NCBI RefSeq assembly: GCF_000247475.1
Contig: NZ_AHZC01000430.1
Coordinates: 26,097 to 90,096 of the forward strand
Direction: 5' to 3'
Length of the DNA stretch: 64,000 bases
Source of the DNA: Rhizobium sp. PDO1-076
GTDB taxonomy: Bacteria > Pseudomonadota > Alphaproteobacteria > Rhizobiales > Rhizobiaceae
Shown here: one piece after another, positions 1 to 10,522 of the stretch
Numbering within the stretch: position 1 is the first letter of the stretch
Layout: every line of letters begins with the position of its first letter
The notes under the pieces: model-generated
What the model saw: only the letters and a program-made list of their open reading frames with translations
Told to the model about the DNA's origin: nothing
The model's database searches: none
Translations under genes and position numbers: made by a program

Positions 1-815
1 TTCAGGTGGACGATATCGCCTTCCGCGAGGCGCATCGGCGCATGGAACGGCTGATCGGCAGCTCGACCGACGAGGTTGACCGGCTTTACCAGATGATTGG
101 ACGCTCCGGTTGTTGCATCATTCTGGCCGATGCCGACGGGATCGTGGTCGATCGACGTGGTGCGCCGGGCGATGACACCGAGTTTCGCTCGCTCGGTCTC
201 TGGCAACAGAATGTCTGGAGCGAGGCGAGCGTCGGGACCAACGGCATCGGTACTGCGCTGGTGGACGAACGCTCGGTGGTTATCCACCGCGACCAGCATT
301 TCATGAGTGCCAATATCGGACTTTCCTGCGCGACAGCGCCGATCCGCGACCATCTTGGCCGGGTCATGGCAGCGCTCGATGTCTCGACCTGCCGCAACGA
401 CGTGAACGACATGACACTGGCCGTGCTGTCGCAGGCCGTGAAGGATGCGGCCGCCCGGGTCGAAACCAATCTCTTCCGGCAGGCATTTCCTGGCGCACGG
501 ATCGTCGTCGTGCCGCAGGCCAATTCTATTTCGGCTCTGATCGCGGTTGATAGCGACGACCTTATTCTCGGCGCAACCAAAGCAGCGCGAGTGGCGCTGA
601 AGCTTGATGATCAGCTGATTTCGCAAGGCATGCCGGCGGCTGACGTGCTGCGCGAGGCGCGCGGCGATGGTGGCAGCGATCTCGATGATGCCGAGCGCGC
701 GGCGCTGCGCCGCGTGCTGTCGCGCACCCAGGGTAATGTCTCTCAGGCGGCCCAGATCCTTGGTATCAGCCGTGCGACGCTGCACCGGAAGCTGAAGCGC
801 TTCCAGGCGCAATAG
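1..815 (+). CDS. AcoR/DhaR-like GAF-Fis regulator (5' partial)
   Basis: The 3' part of a transcriptional regulator, about 269 residues visible; the reading frame continues upstream out of the window. A GAF sensor segment carries the AcoR-family hallmark VGTNGIGTAL followed by IHRDQHF. The C-terminus is a Fis-type helix-turn-helix (GNVSQAAQILGISRATLHRK). Between them there is no Walker A and no GAFTGA motif, so the sigma-54-activating AAA+ domain of classical AcoR is missing. It sits 135 bp upstream of an aldehyde dehydrogenase in the same direction, so it probably controls that gene in response to an alcohol, aldehyde or acetoin-like signal. The effector is unknown. Confidence 0.85.
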   Translation, partial: QVDDIAFREAHRRMERLIGSSTDEVDRLYQMIGRSGCCIILADADGIVVDRRGAPGDDTEFRSLGLWQQNVWSEASVGTNGIGTALVDERSVVIHRDQHFMSANIGLSCATAPIRDHLGRVMAALDVSTCRNDVNDMTLAVLSQAVKDAAARVETNLFRQAFPGARIVVVPQANSISALIAVDSDDLILGATKAARVALKLDDQLISQGMPAADVLREARGDGGSDLDDAERAALRRVLSRTQGNVSQAAQILGISRATLHRKLKRFQAQ

Positions 816-950
816 AGATTGGCAGCAGTGTCGCATTCCTGAAACAGAGTGCGGTGCGGCACGGTCCAGGTGGGCTTCACGCCAACGCCAATCGCGTCAA
901 TCATCTTCCTACTGGCCCGAGGAGGGGCCTGTTCACAGGGAGGATAAGAC

Positions 951-2465
<1,515 letters not shown>

Positions 2466-2484
2466 TCATCGGATCCTCCCCCGA

Positions 2485-2539
2485 GGCGGCGTCTCCGCCG
2501 ATGCCGCTTAGCCCTCTCCCTGGTTCGCCAGGGGGAGGG
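2485..2539 (+). repeat. Two intergenic hairpins between aldehyde dehydrogenase and DUF779
   Basis: Downstream of the dehydrogenase stop there is a 5-bp stem (2485-2489 with 2495-2499). It is followed by a 12-bp stem (2512-2523 with 2528-2539, one G-T wobble) closed by a TTCG tetraloop. No T-run follows, so it is more likely an mRNA-stabilising or attenuating element than a strong terminator. The DUF779 ribosome-binding site lies 13 bp beyond. Confidence 0.7.
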
Positions 2540-2563
2540 CAGTCATTCGATCAGGAGGCTTCA

Positions 2564-2935
2564 ATGTCGACAGGAAACGAACCCCGCGTCATCGCGACCG
2601 AGGCGGCACTCGCCTTTCTCGCCGAAATCCGGAAAGACCATCCCGACATCCTATTCCACCAGTCCGGCGGATGCTGCGACGGCTCTTCGCCGATGTGTTA
2701 TCCGGCAAGCGACTATCGGGTCGGTGAGACGGATGTAAAGCTCGGCGAGATCGGCGGGGTGCCGTTCTATATCAGCGGCAGCCAGTACGATGTCTGGAAG
2801 CACACACAACTGATCATCGACGTCGTGCCGGGGCGAGGGGGCATGTTTTCCCTCGACAATGGTCGTGAGCGCCGGTTCCTGACGCGGTCACGGCTGTTTT
2901 CCGGTGGCGAGGCGTGTCCGCTGCCGGTGCGCTGA
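2564..2935 (+). CDS. DUF779 domain-containing protein
   Basis: A 123-residue member of the DUF779 family, whose genes often neighbour aldehyde dehydrogenases; no biochemical function is established. A conserved Cys-rich patch (GGCCDGSSPMCY) could bind metal or a thiol-reactive ligand. I chose the ATG at 2564 because AGGAGG sits 5 bases upstream; longer in-frame starts fall inside the preceding gene region. It is probably co-transcribed with the dehydrogenase and may be an accessory factor. The role is inference from neighbourhood only. Confidence 0.85.
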   Translation: MSTGNEPRVIATEAALAFLAEIRKDHPDILFHQSGGCCDGSSPMCYPASDYRVGETDVKLGEIGGVPFYISGSQYDVWKHTQLIIDVVPGRGGMFSLDNGRERRFLTRSRLFSGGEACPLPVR

Positions 2936-2968
2936 CCGAGTCTGCAAGGAGCGAGTGCGCCCGGTCAG
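2932..2968. terminator. Weak convergent inverted repeat
   Basis: CTGACCG (2932-2938) pairs with CGGTCAG (2962-2968). The arms contain the facing TGA stop codons of DUF779 and of the minus-strand regulator. There is no T-run, so termination is uncertain. Confidence 0.35.
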
Positions 2969-3819
2969 CGAATGCCGAAGGTTTCGCAGGCAGCGTCGAT
3001 GATCGCCAGCTTGGCCGATTGCGATTCCGCGTATTCACGGCGGAATTCCTTCGAGACCCACATGACCGACCGTCCGCGGGTGCCTTCCCAGCCGATACTG
3101 CCGATCGCTTCGGCTTCGCGCAGCTTGCGAGTGAGATGCGTGCGCGACAGGCGGAATGTTTCGGCCATCTGCGGCACGGACCTGACTTGCGTCGCGACAC
3201 GCTCGACCGACGCGTCCGCCGGTTCGATGCCTGCCAGCAGCCAGTCCATCACGATGCCGCCATTGTTCAGCCAAGTGAACAGGGTGAATGTCTGCGGCGG
3301 CGTGCGGATTTCCGGCGAAACGAGAAAATTCGCCGTTATTTCTGGATGCAGGCGATTGATCAGCGTCGGGTCGTCTTTGTAGGCCGCCTGACGGTGGCCG
3401 CCATCGAGCCGGTCGAGCGTTGCCAGATGGATCCACATCCACTGGCCAACCGCTGCAACCGTCTGGGCTGCTGGCCGTACCGGGCGGTTGCGCTTGTCGG
3501 CGGTGGCGATCTGTTCCGCGATGCCGTAGACCAGCATTTCCTTGACGAAGGCATCGGCAGTGTTGACGCTGGAAATGCTGTGGCTTTTCACCTGCTCGAA
3601 GAAGCGCGCCATGACGATTGCCGGTTCGGGCGCGCCGCGTGCCGCTTCGTTGAAGTAGATCGACATGGCGAGATGCGCCAGAAGCCAGCGTTGTTGCGTG
3701 CCAAAAACCGCTGCAAGCTTGGGCGCCACAGCGTTGATTTCGAGCAGGGCTTTGGACTGATCGCGAATTGCCTCGTGCAGATCGGCATTCTGGAGCAGCA
3801 ATTCGACTGTCAGAGACAT
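2965..3819 (-). CDS. Uncharacterised putative transcriptional regulator
   Basis: A 284-residue protein that I do not recognise as a named family. It is mostly helical with no membrane segment or signal peptide. A segment near the C-terminus (PQMAETFRLSRTHLTRKLRE, then a basic GTRGRSVMWVS turn) reads like a helix-turn-helix with a wing, hence the regulator call. The start is uncertain: ATG at 3819 is used, but a GTG at 3873 would add 18 residues, and neither has a clear ribosome-binding site. A perfect 12-bp inverted repeat 140-170 bp upstream could be its operator. It is convergent with DUF779 and downstream of prs. Confidence 0.6.
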   Translation of the reverse strand: MSLTVELLLQNADLHEAIRDQSKALLEINAVAPKLAAVFGTQQRWLLAHLAMSIYFNEAARGAPEPAIVMARFFEQVKSHSISSVNTADAFVKEMLVYGIAEQIATADKRNRPVRPAAQTVAAVGQWMWIHLATLDRLDGGHRQAAYKDDPTLINRLHPEITANFLVSPEIRTPPQTFTLFTWLNNGGIVMDWLLAGIEPADASVERVATQVRSVPQMAETFRLSRTHLTRKLREAEAIGSIGWEGTRGRSVMWVSKEFRREYAESQSAKLAIIDAACETFGIR

Positions 3820-3960
3820 GGAATGGATGGCCGGGTGAGAGTAATTCGATGCATGCGCAGACGCAGCAATCACTCAACATGATAGCCGATCTGTTTTAAT
3901 GGAATTGCGTCAAGGAATGACGTTTTGCAATATAACTAGAAAAATAAGCTAAATATTCCA

Positions 3961-3991
3961 GTGCAATGCGTCTAAATGCGACGCATTGCAC
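3961..3991. promoter_or_regulatory. Perfect 12-bp inverted repeat downstream of prs
   Basis: GTGCAATGCGTC (3961-3972) and its exact complement (3980-3991) are separated by 7 bases. It starts 15 nt past the prs stop on the minus strand, but the following T-rich stretch is about 15 nt away and broken. It could be a poor terminator for prs or an operator for the regulator that starts about 140 bp further on. Confidence 0.6.
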
Positions 3992-4005
3992 TGCATTGCC
4001 GAATA

Positions 4006-4938
4006 TCAGTCGAAGAGGCTGGAAACCGACTCTTCCGCGCTGGTGCGGTTGATGGCTTCGCCGAGCAGGCTGGCGGTCGAGAGCACACGAATGTTGTGTG
4101 CCGACTGAACGGCCGTGGTGGGCTGAATGGAATCGGTGATCACCAGTTCGCGCAGTTTCGATGACGCAACGCGGGTGACAGCGCCGCCAGACAGAACGCC
4201 GTGGGTGATATAGGCGGTCACGCTGGTCGCGCCATGCTTTAGCAGGGCTTCGGCGGCATTGCAGAGAGTGCCGCCGCTGTCGACGATGTCGTCGATCAGG
4301 ATGCAGTCCTTGCCGGCCACGTCGCCGATGACGTTCATGACTTCGGACTCACCCGGACGATCGCGGCGCTTGTCGACGATCGCCAGCAGACAGTCGAGGC
4401 GTTTGGCCAATGAGCGGGCGCGAACCACGCCGCCGACGTCTGGCGATACGACCATGACGTTGTTCTGGTCGTAATGCTCCTTGATGTCGCGCGCCAGAAG
4501 CGGCACGGCGTAAAGATTGTCCGTCGGAATATCGAAGAAGCCCTGGATCTGTCCGGCATGCAGATCAAGCGTCAGGACGCGGTCTGCTCCAGCCTCGGTG
4601 ATCAGGTTTGCCACGAGCTTGGCCGAAATCGGCGTGCGCGGTCCCGGTTTGCGATCCTGACGGGCATAGCCGAAATACGGAAGCACCGCGGTGATGCGCC
4701 GTGCAGACGAACGCCGCATGGCGTCGATCATGATCAGCAGTTCCATCAGGTGGTCGTTTGTCGGAAACGACGTCGATTGTACGACGAACACGTCCTCGCC
4801 ACGCACGTTTTCCTGGATTTCGACGAAGATTTCCTGGTCTGCGAAACGGCGGACGCTGGCCTTGCCGAGTGGAACATTGATATAGGAGCAGATCGCTTCG
4901 GCCAGCTGCCGGTTCGAATTACCTGCGAAAACCTTCAT
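4006..4938 (-). CDS. prs: Ribose-phosphate pyrophosphokinase
   Basis: A 310-residue PRPP synthetase that makes 5-phosphoribosyl 1-diphosphate from ribose 5-phosphate and ATP for purine, pyrimidine, His, Trp and NAD synthesis. Diagnostic segments are the N-terminus MKVFAGNSN, the ATP-site stretch [10 protein letters not shown], the [12 protein letters not shown] metal-site region and the PRPP-binding loop [11 protein letters not shown]. The length matches bacterial Prs. The ATG at 4938 starts the conserved N-terminus and follows AGGCGGG; a longer frame to 5001 adds 21 unsupported residues. It is followed by a perfect palindrome. Confidence 0.98.
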   Translation of the reverse strand: MKVFAGNSNRQLAEAICSYINVPLGKASVRRFADQEIFVEIQENVRGEDVFVVQSTSFPTNDHLMELLIMIDAMRRSSARRITAVLPYFGYARQDRKPGPRTPISAKLVANLITEAGADRVLTLDLHAGQIQGFFDIPTDNLYAVPLLARDIKEHYDQNNVMVVSPDVGGVVRARSLAKRLDCLLAIVDKRRDRPGESEVMNVIGDVAGKDCILIDDIVDSGGTLCNAAEALLKHGATSVTAYITHGVLSGGAVTRVASSKLRELVITDSIQPTTAVQSAHNIRVLSTASLLGEAINRTSAEESVSSLFD

Positions 4939-5098
4939 CGTGGCCCGCCTGTTATATGCCTTGAGATGCGCGCTTTTTACCGTCCTTGCCCCTGAATGCA
5001 ATAGGCTAGGCGGTGTTCACCCGCTTTTTCGTCAATTCGGGGTGAGTTAACTCTGGATAGGGTGAATAAGGCAACTTTGACGGGTTGAAATCCAAGGT

Positions 5099-5899
5099 CT
5101 AACCGGTCTGCGCGTTTTTCCATGCCACATATTGCGCCACGCTCTTAGTGGCGATCTGCTGCATGACCGATGCGGGAACGGAAGCCCACGGATCTTTTGC
5201 GCCCGAAGGCAGGCTTTCCTGACCCTGAATGCGATGAAGCCGGCCGCCGCTGGCGTCCAGTATGTCCCAGACATAGACGATCGTCACATTGCTGCCGTCG
5301 GCAAAGGCGGAAAAATAGCCCTTCAGGATATGTTCGCTGGCCGGATCATTGGCGCTCTTGATGGTCAGGCCATGGGCGCGCGCTTCGGCACCCAGTTGGC
5401 GCGACAGGGGCGTCACGGCCTGAACCGGGGCGCCGATGATGGGCAGGAAACGGATTGTTCCGCGCGCGGTCGTCGCGCCGGCCGGTGCGAGGGAGGCCTG
5501 TTGTGTCTGCTGGGCGGCCGGCTGTTGCTGTTGTTGTTGCGCCGCCTGCGCCTGTGGTTGCTGCGGAAAGGCCTGGCTTGTCCGATCGGTATCGTATGCG
5601 CCTCCGTCGAGCGGAGCGGAGGCTGTCGGATTGTTGCCCTGGCTCAAAGCGGCCGCCTGAGCCTCCAGCGTGTTCTGCGGAGAGCGGTGATACTGATAGC
5701 CGGGTTGGTCGAGAGGGGCGCTCTGGACGCCCTGGGTGGCGACCGCTCCAAGCGGTGCCGCGGATGTTTGCCCGATGTCGCCGCCGCCCTGGCTGCCATC
5801 GCCGACATCGACGGGGGGCGTCAGGACTTCGGTACTGTTACAGGCGCCAAGCTGCAGGAGCAGGACGAGTATTGATGCCAGCCGTACGGAACGTCTCAT
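5099..5899 (-). CDS. Putative lipoprotein with Gln-rich segment
   Basis: A 266-residue secreted lipoprotein. A basic n-region and hydrophobic core are followed by a lipobox (LQLGAC), predicting lipidation at Cys20. The middle is low complexity (Ala/Gln-rich, with a run of six Gln encoded by CAG/CAA). The C-terminal half looks folded (IVYVWDILDASGGRLHRIQG). No named domain recognised. The tail resembles the many rhizobial envelope lipoproteins of unknown function. It stands alone on the minus strand between prs and the M24 peptidase. Confidence 0.8.
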   Translation of the reverse strand: MRRSVRLASILVLLLQLGACNSTEVLTPPVDVGDGSQGGGDIGQTSAAPLGAVATQGVQSAPLDQPGYQYHRSPQNTLEAQAAALSQGNNPTASAPLDGGAYDTDRTSQAFPQQPQAQAAQQQQQQPAAQQTQQASLAPAGATTARGTIRFLPIIGAPVQAVTPLSRQLGAEARAHGLTIKSANDPASEHILKGYFSAFADGSNVTIVYVWDILDASGGRLHRIQGQESLPSGAKDPWASVPASVMQQIATKSVAQYVAWKNAQTG

Positions 5900-5991
5900 C
5901 TATCGCCGATCCTTCCCAGTCACTCCTGTTTGTATGCTTGTAGCAGCAATTTACTGTCAATTTTCTGAACAGACGGTGATCGCTTCTCGCC

Positions 5992-7143
5992 TCAGCGGAT
6001 GATCAGCTCGAGTGGATGGCGGGAGAGGGCGCGTGGCGCATCCTCGGTGGTCAGATAGGTATGACCGAGCGTCATCGCCGTTTCGCGCTCGCTGTCCATG
6101 ATGATCATGTGCACGAACAGGGTCATGTCCGGCAATATCGGCTGCGCATTGCCGGCGTGGAACATCTGGTGTTCCATCCAGGAGGGCGAGAAGCGGGCGC
6201 CCAGCGAATAGCCGCAGGCATTCAAGCGGTGCCGGGTCAGGCTACGGTCGTCGAGAATGCGGGCGTGCGTGTCGAAGACGTCGCCGAACGTGTTGCCCGG
6301 ACGCAGCACGCCCTCGATCGCCTTGATGGTCTCTTGGCAGGCGGCGTACAGTTCGCGGTGCCGCGTGCTGGGTTCACCGACGATCACGGTGCGCATCATG
6401 GCCGCATGGTAGTGTGCGGCGGCACCCGCCCATTCCAGGGTCAACTGGTCGGTCTCGGACAGCTTGCGGCGCCCGGACTTGTATCGGCACAGCAGCGCAT
6501 CCGGACCCGATCCGATGATGAATTCATTGGCCGGATAGTCGCCGCCGCCGCTGAACACGGCTCCTAGCATCGCAGCCAGTATGTCTGCCTCATCCGCGCC
6601 GGCGCTGATCAGCGGCAGGGCGGCGTCGAGGGCATCATCGGCGAGTTCGGCGGCGCGAGTTGCAAAGGCAATCTCGGCCGGGCTCTTGATCAGCCGTAAT
6701 TCACTGACGAGATAGGAGATGTCGGCGATTTCGCAGAAATTGGTCATCTGGTTGTCAAGCAGCCGGGCAACGCGGCCGGTCATGCCATGCGTGTCATATT
6801 CGATGCCGATTCGCGTGCCGAGCAGATCCATGTCGCTGAGCAGTCCACGCAGGTCTGCGGTCGGATCGGCGTTGACGCGATCGACCCAGATGACAATGTT
6901 CTGAATTGTCGAGGTGTGCTTTGCCTGACGCAGGTCGGCTGACCGCGTCAGCAGTGTCATACTGCCATCAGCCCTGACCACGAGGCACTGGAAGAAGCAG
7001 TAGCCGAAGGTGTCGTAGCCGGTCAGCCAATACATGCTTTCCTGGGCAAAGAGCAAAACCGCATCGAGCTTCTGCTCCGCCATGCGGGCGGTCAGACGCG
7101 ACAGGCGGGTCGCATATTCGCTCTCGGTGAAGTGCAGTGCCAT
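5992..7143 (-). CDS. M24 family Xaa-Pro aminopeptidase/creatinase-like hydrolase
   Basis: A 383-residue M24 (pita-bread) metallohydrolase with a creatinase-like N-terminal domain (LLFAQESMYWLTGYDTFGY) and a C-terminal catalytic domain. It probably cleaves X-Pro dipeptides or a related amide. The domain order fits Xaa-Pro aminopeptidases, although metal ligands are not individually secure by eye. I chose the ATG at 7143: it lies one base after the pgeF stop (TGACATG) and follows GGAGGACTGAC. It ends the lgt-midA-pgeF-peptidase run, so it is translationally coupled to pgeF. Confidence 0.85.
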   Translation of the reverse strand: MALHFTESEYATRLSRLTARMAEQKLDAVLLFAQESMYWLTGYDTFGYCFFQCLVVRADGSMTLLTRSADLRQAKHTSTIQNIVIWVDRVNADPTADLRGLLSDMDLLGTRIGIEYDTHGMTGRVARLLDNQMTNFCEIADISYLVSELRLIKSPAEIAFATRAAELADDALDAALPLISAGADEADILAAMLGAVFSGGGDYPANEFIIGSGPDALLCRYKSGRRKLSETDQLTLEWAGAAAHYHAAMMRTVIVGEPSTRHRELYAACQETIKAIEGVLRPGNTFGDVFDTHARILDDRSLTRHRLNACGYSLGARFSPSWMEHQMFHAGNAQPILPDMTLFVHMIIMDSERETAMTLGHTYLTTEDAPRALSRHPLELIIR

Positions 7144-7144
7144 G

Positions 7145-7939
7145 TCAGTCCTCCAATATCGCGATTGCGGAAATCTGTCGGCCGTAGTCCGGTTCTCCGG
7201 CATGGGTGGTGCGGCGGTACGAATAGAAGGCGTCAGGATCGGCATAGGTGCAGAGGCCGAGCGTGTCGACCTCGATGCCGGCCTTCGCGAGCCGCATCAA
7301 GGTCAGGCCCGGCAGGTCAAACATCGCGTGGCCCAGTTTTGCCGAGGGCGTGAAGAACGCGGTGAAGGCAGGATCTTCGTTGGCGAAGCGGTCGACGAAT
7401 TCCGGCCCCACCTCGTAATTGGCGCCGCTGATCGACGGCCCGAGCGTGGCGTGGATGGACTGGCGGCAGGCCCCGAGCGCAATCATCGCCTCGATCGTAT
7501 TTTCGAGCACGCCTGTCAGGGCGCCTTTCCAGCCGGCATGGGCCGCACCAATGACGCGGTTTTCAGGATCGGCAAACAGGATCGGGCCGCAATCGGCGGT
7601 CAGGACGCCAAGCACGATGCCGGGCGTTGCCGTTACCTGAGCATCCGCTTTCGGACGGCTGCCATCATAGTCTGCACCGACCGTCACGACGTCCGGCGAG
7701 TGGACCTGATGGGCCGTGGCCAGCCGATCAAGCGGCTGTCCGAACCAGGCACTGACGCGGCGCCGGTTCTCCTCGACATTTTGCGGCTCGTCATTCGAGC
7801 CGAGACCGACGTTCAATCCGCGATAGATGCCATCCGACACGCCGCCGGAACGGGTGAAGAAACCGTGGCGGATACCGGAGGCCGCCGCCTGTTGAAGCCG
7901 CGCGCCGATGATCGGTTGCGGCGACGAGGTGTCGCTCAT
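7145..7939 (-). CDS. pgeF: Peptidoglycan editing factor PgeF (YfiH/laccase-domain family)
   Basis: A 264-residue member of the YfiH/DUF152 family. These copper/zinc proteins have purine nucleoside phosphorylase/adenosine deaminase activity and, in E. coli, influence the fidelity of peptidoglycan precursor synthesis. The family motifs TADCGPILF and GAAHAGWKG, the latter holding a metal-binding His, are present. The start at 7939 is chosen because GGAGA precedes it by a good distance; a frame to 7999 adds 20 poorly supported residues. It ends one base before the peptidase start. Confidence 0.9.
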   Translation of the reverse strand: MSDTSSPQPIIGARLQQAAASGIRHGFFTRSGGVSDGIYRGLNVGLGSNDEPQNVEENRRRVSAWFGQPLDRLATAHQVHSPDVVTVGADYDGSRPKADAQVTATPGIVLGVLTADCGPILFADPENRVIGAAHAGWKGALTGVLENTIEAMIALGACRQSIHATLGPSISGANYEVGPEFVDRFANEDPAFTAFFTPSAKLGHAMFDLPGLTLMRLAKAGIEVDTLGLCTYADPDAFYSYRRTTHAGEPDYGRQISAIAILED

Positions 7940-8073
7940 GTTTTTGTCTCCGGCATCGATGCGTCCTCCGGCGCCTGATTCGCTCATGCGTGAAAACAAC
8001 TGAATTCATTCGTCTTTCAGGTGTTCCCCAGGCGATATTTTCGGCGCGATGGTGTCAATGGAGGCCGGTCAAG

Positions 8074-9174
8074 TCAATGCTTGACCTTGAACGGGGCAAC
8101 ATGCACGGCGGGACTGGACACCGCCATGACCTTGAAAAGTTCGCCCATATAGCCGTTGCCGGAGCCTGCCAGACGCCGCACGGCGTCGACAATATCGGCC
8201 TGGGTCCGCTCGTCCTTGCCGCGCCCAAGGGCGGCGGCGCGCTCCTCGATGCCGAGCGCGACCAGAAAGTCGCCCTGATGCATACAGCCGTTCAGATGGA
8301 CACCTGCGGACAGGGAGGTCCGGGCGAGATTTTCGAAATCGACGTGGCTGGTCAGGTCTGCGAGGCCGGGGTGGGCGAGTGGCGGATCGTATTCGTGGGC
8401 ACGCACAGCCTGCAACGTGTCGCCGAAATTGCTGACCATGTGGCCATAGTCGATGACCAGAGCCGTTCCATGATACTGCCGCAGGCGTTCACAGATGGTC
8501 AGCATTACGGACTGGCGTGCTGGGGCCACTTCGTAGATTGCCCCGTCCTCGGGGGGCTCCATTTGTTGGGGCAGCAGTGCCGCGTCGAGCGTCGCCACAC
8601 CGGTGGTGAAGCAGAGGTCGTCATGATCGTCGAGGCTGACCATGCGCTCGCGAAAACCGGTCGGTGTCTTGACGAACTGGCGGATCGGGATTGCGTCGAA
8701 CAGTTCGTTGGCTGCAAGCAGGGTGAAGCCAGCCGGCAAACCCTCGAAGCTTTCGTGCCAGGATACCTTTTCGCCGTGCGAGGAGAGGGTTTCCATCTGC
8801 GTCAGCTTGAGCAAGGCGCTGGTTTCGACCAGATGCACCGTCGCGGTTTCATAAAGCCCGGGTGCGACGCGGGCAATGACGCGCAGCATGTCGGCCATCA
8901 TCGTGCCACGGCCAGGGCCGATTTCGACCAGCCGAACATCCTGAGGCTCGCCGTGGTGTTGCCAGGTGCTGATCATGAAGATGCCGAGCATCTCACCGAA
9001 GAGCTGGCTGATTTCCGGGGCCGTGATGAAATCGCCGGCGCGGCCGAAAGGATGGCGGGTGCGATAGTAGCCATGCTCGGGATCGGCAAGGCAGAGGGCG
9101 AAATAGTCGGTGATGCTGATCGGGCCATTGGCGAGGATCAGAGCCTTGATTTTTTCGGCGAGCGGTGTGGGCAT
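8074..9174 (-). CDS. Class I SAM-dependent methyltransferase, MidA/NDUFAF7 family
   Basis: A 366-residue member of the COG1565 family. The mitochondrial relative NDUFAF7 dimethylates an arginine of a complex I subunit during assembly; the bacterial substrate is not established. The family N-terminus (ITDYFALCLADPEHGYYRTR), the SAM-binding loop VEIGPGRGTMMADMLR and the acidic VHLVETS strand are present. ATG at 9174 is preferred because AGGAGGT lies 7 bases upstream and overlaps the lgt stop; ATG at 9180 is too close to it. It is coupled to lgt. Confidence 0.88.
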   Translation of the reverse strand: MPTPLAEKIKALILANGPISITDYFALCLADPEHGYYRTRHPFGRAGDFITAPEISQLFGEMLGIFMISTWQHHGEPQDVRLVEIGPGRGTMMADMLRVIARVAPGLYETATVHLVETSALLKLTQMETLSSHGEKVSWHESFEGLPAGFTLLAANELFDAIPIRQFVKTPTGFRERMVSLDDHDDLCFTTGVATLDAALLPQQMEPPEDGAIYEVAPARQSVMLTICERLRQYHGTALVIDYGHMVSNFGDTLQAVRAHEYDPPLAHPGLADLTSHVDFENLARTSLSAGVHLNGCMHQGDFLVALGIEERAAALGRGKDERTQADIVDAVRRLAGSGNGYMGELFKVMAVSSPAVHVAPFKVKH

Positions 9175-9187
9175 TCGCATGACCTCC

Positions 9188-10048
9188 TCAGCCTCGTTCC
9201 GTCCGATTGGCGCCAACGGCGGCCCGACCAGACCACACGATCACCCAGATGCCGATGGCAGCCATCGGCAGCGACAGGACCATGCCCATGGTCAGCCAGC
9301 CACCGAAGAGGTAGCCGATCTGCGCGTCGGGCTCACGGAAGAACTCGACGAAGATGCGGGCCGCTGCATAGAGAACGACAAAGACGCCGGTAATGCGGCC
9401 AGGGTTTCGCAAGGACTTGAAGACGCGTGCCAGCACCTGCAGCACAACGAACAACAGAAGCCCTTCAAGGGCTGCTTCATACAACTGGCTTGGGTGACGC
9501 GGGAAAGGGCCGCCGGTCGGAAAGGCCATGGCCCAGGCGACATCAGCCGGACGGCCCCAGAGCTCGCCATTGATGAAATTGGCGATCCGGCCGAAAAACA
9601 GCCCGAGCGGGGCGACGCTGGCGACCAGGTCGAACAGGCTCCAGAGCGGGATTGTGTGCTTGCGGGCAAAGAGGACCATGGCGAGCGTGGCACCCAGAAA
9701 GCCGCCATGGAAGGACATTCCGCCATTCCAGACCTCGATCGCGCGCATCGGATTGGCGGCAACGGAGGCGAAATCGTAGAACAGAATGTAGCCCAGACGT
9801 CCGCCGGCAACGATGCCGATGGCCGCCCAGAGGATGAAGTCGTCTACCTGCTGGATCGTGACCGGCGGTTGGCCGTTTGGCCAGAGCTGCGGCCGGCGCA
9901 GCAGATCACGGGCGACGAGCCAGCCGAGAAGAATGCCGACGACATAGGCCAGTCCATACCAGTGGACCGCCAAAGGGCCGACCGAGAAGGCGATCGGATC
10001 GATCGCGGGGAAGGTCACGACGGCGAAAAGTTCCAGGACTGACAACAA
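9188..10048 (-). CDS. lgt: Prolipoprotein diacylglyceryl transferase
   Basis: A 286-residue polytopic inner-membrane enzyme that transfers diacylglycerol from phosphatidylglycerol to the lipobox Cys of prolipoproteins. The signature region [19 protein letters not shown] and the conserved [13 protein letters not shown] (essential His) are intact, and about seven membrane helices are visible. The frame opens with two TTG codons (10048 and 10045) and no in-frame ATG nearby, so TTG start use is likely. It is the first gene of the lgt-midA-pgeF-peptidase set. Confidence 0.97.
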   Translation of the reverse strand: MLSVLELFAVVTFPAIDPIAFSVGPLAVHWYGLAYVVGILLGWLVARDLLRRPQLWPNGQPPVTIQQVDDFILWAAIGIVAGGRLGYILFYDFASVAANPMRAIEVWNGGMSFHGGFLGATLAMVLFARKHTIPLWSLFDLVASVAPLGLFFGRIANFINGELWGRPADVAWAMAFPTGGPFPRHPSQLYEAALEGLLLFVVLQVLARVFKSLRNPGRITGVFVVLYAAARIFVEFFREPDAQIGYLFGGWLTMGMVLSLPMAAIGIWVIVWSGRAAVGANRTERG

Positions 10049-10240
10049 ATGGCTTTCTTTCGTTTATGCAGGGCGAAAATGGCGTTGCTAAATGAGCCGG
10101 TCAAGATGGAATCGCGTGCCCCTGTGACACCGTCAACCACCTTTATCACTTCGAAACTTCTTGCAAGCTCCCGGCCGAATGCCTACCTCATCTTCAACGG
10201 GGTGATCCCCAACGGATCTTGATTGAAGAGGAGCCATGCC

Positions 10241-10522
10241 ATGTCGACCGGGCCGAACCGTATCATGGATGAATTTGCCAAACTGATGACGGACGCCGCC
10301 GGTGCCGCGCAAGGCGTGCGCCGGGAAGTCGAAACCGCGTTTCATGCCCAGGCCGAGCGCTGGATGAACAGCATGGATCTGGTGAAGCGCGAGGAATTCG
10401 ACGTCGTGCGCGAGATGGCGCTGAAGGCACGCGAGGAAAACGATCTGCTGCAGAAGCGGATCGAGGCGCTCGAAGCGCAACTTGCGAATAAGCCGGGTAA
10501 GGCGAGCAAGCCGGCAGTCTAA
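10241..10522 (+). CDS. BMFP/UbiK-type accessory factor
   Basis: A 93-residue coiled-coil protein of the BMFP (membrane fusogenic) family that includes UbiK, an accessory factor of aerobic ubiquinone synthesis. The N-terminus (RIMDEFAKLMTDAAGAAQG) is amphipathic. The C-terminal half is a leucine-zipper-like coiled coil (EEFDVVREMALKAREENDLL), ending in a basic tail. ATG at 10241 follows GAGGAG at 7 bases. Divergent from lgt, and followed by a hairpin terminator. The ubiquinone role is by family analogy. Confidence 0.82.
   Translation: MSTGPNRIMDEFAKLMTDAAGAAQGVRREVETAFHAQAERWMNSMDLVKREEFDVVREMALKAREENDLLQKRIEALEAQLANKPGKASKPAV

Noticed and set aside
819..835. Sigma-54-like GG-N10-GC element upstream of the aldehyde dehydrogenase
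   Set aside because: Matches the consensus poorly outside the GG and GC, and the adjacent regulator lacks the AAA+ domain needed to activate sigma-54.
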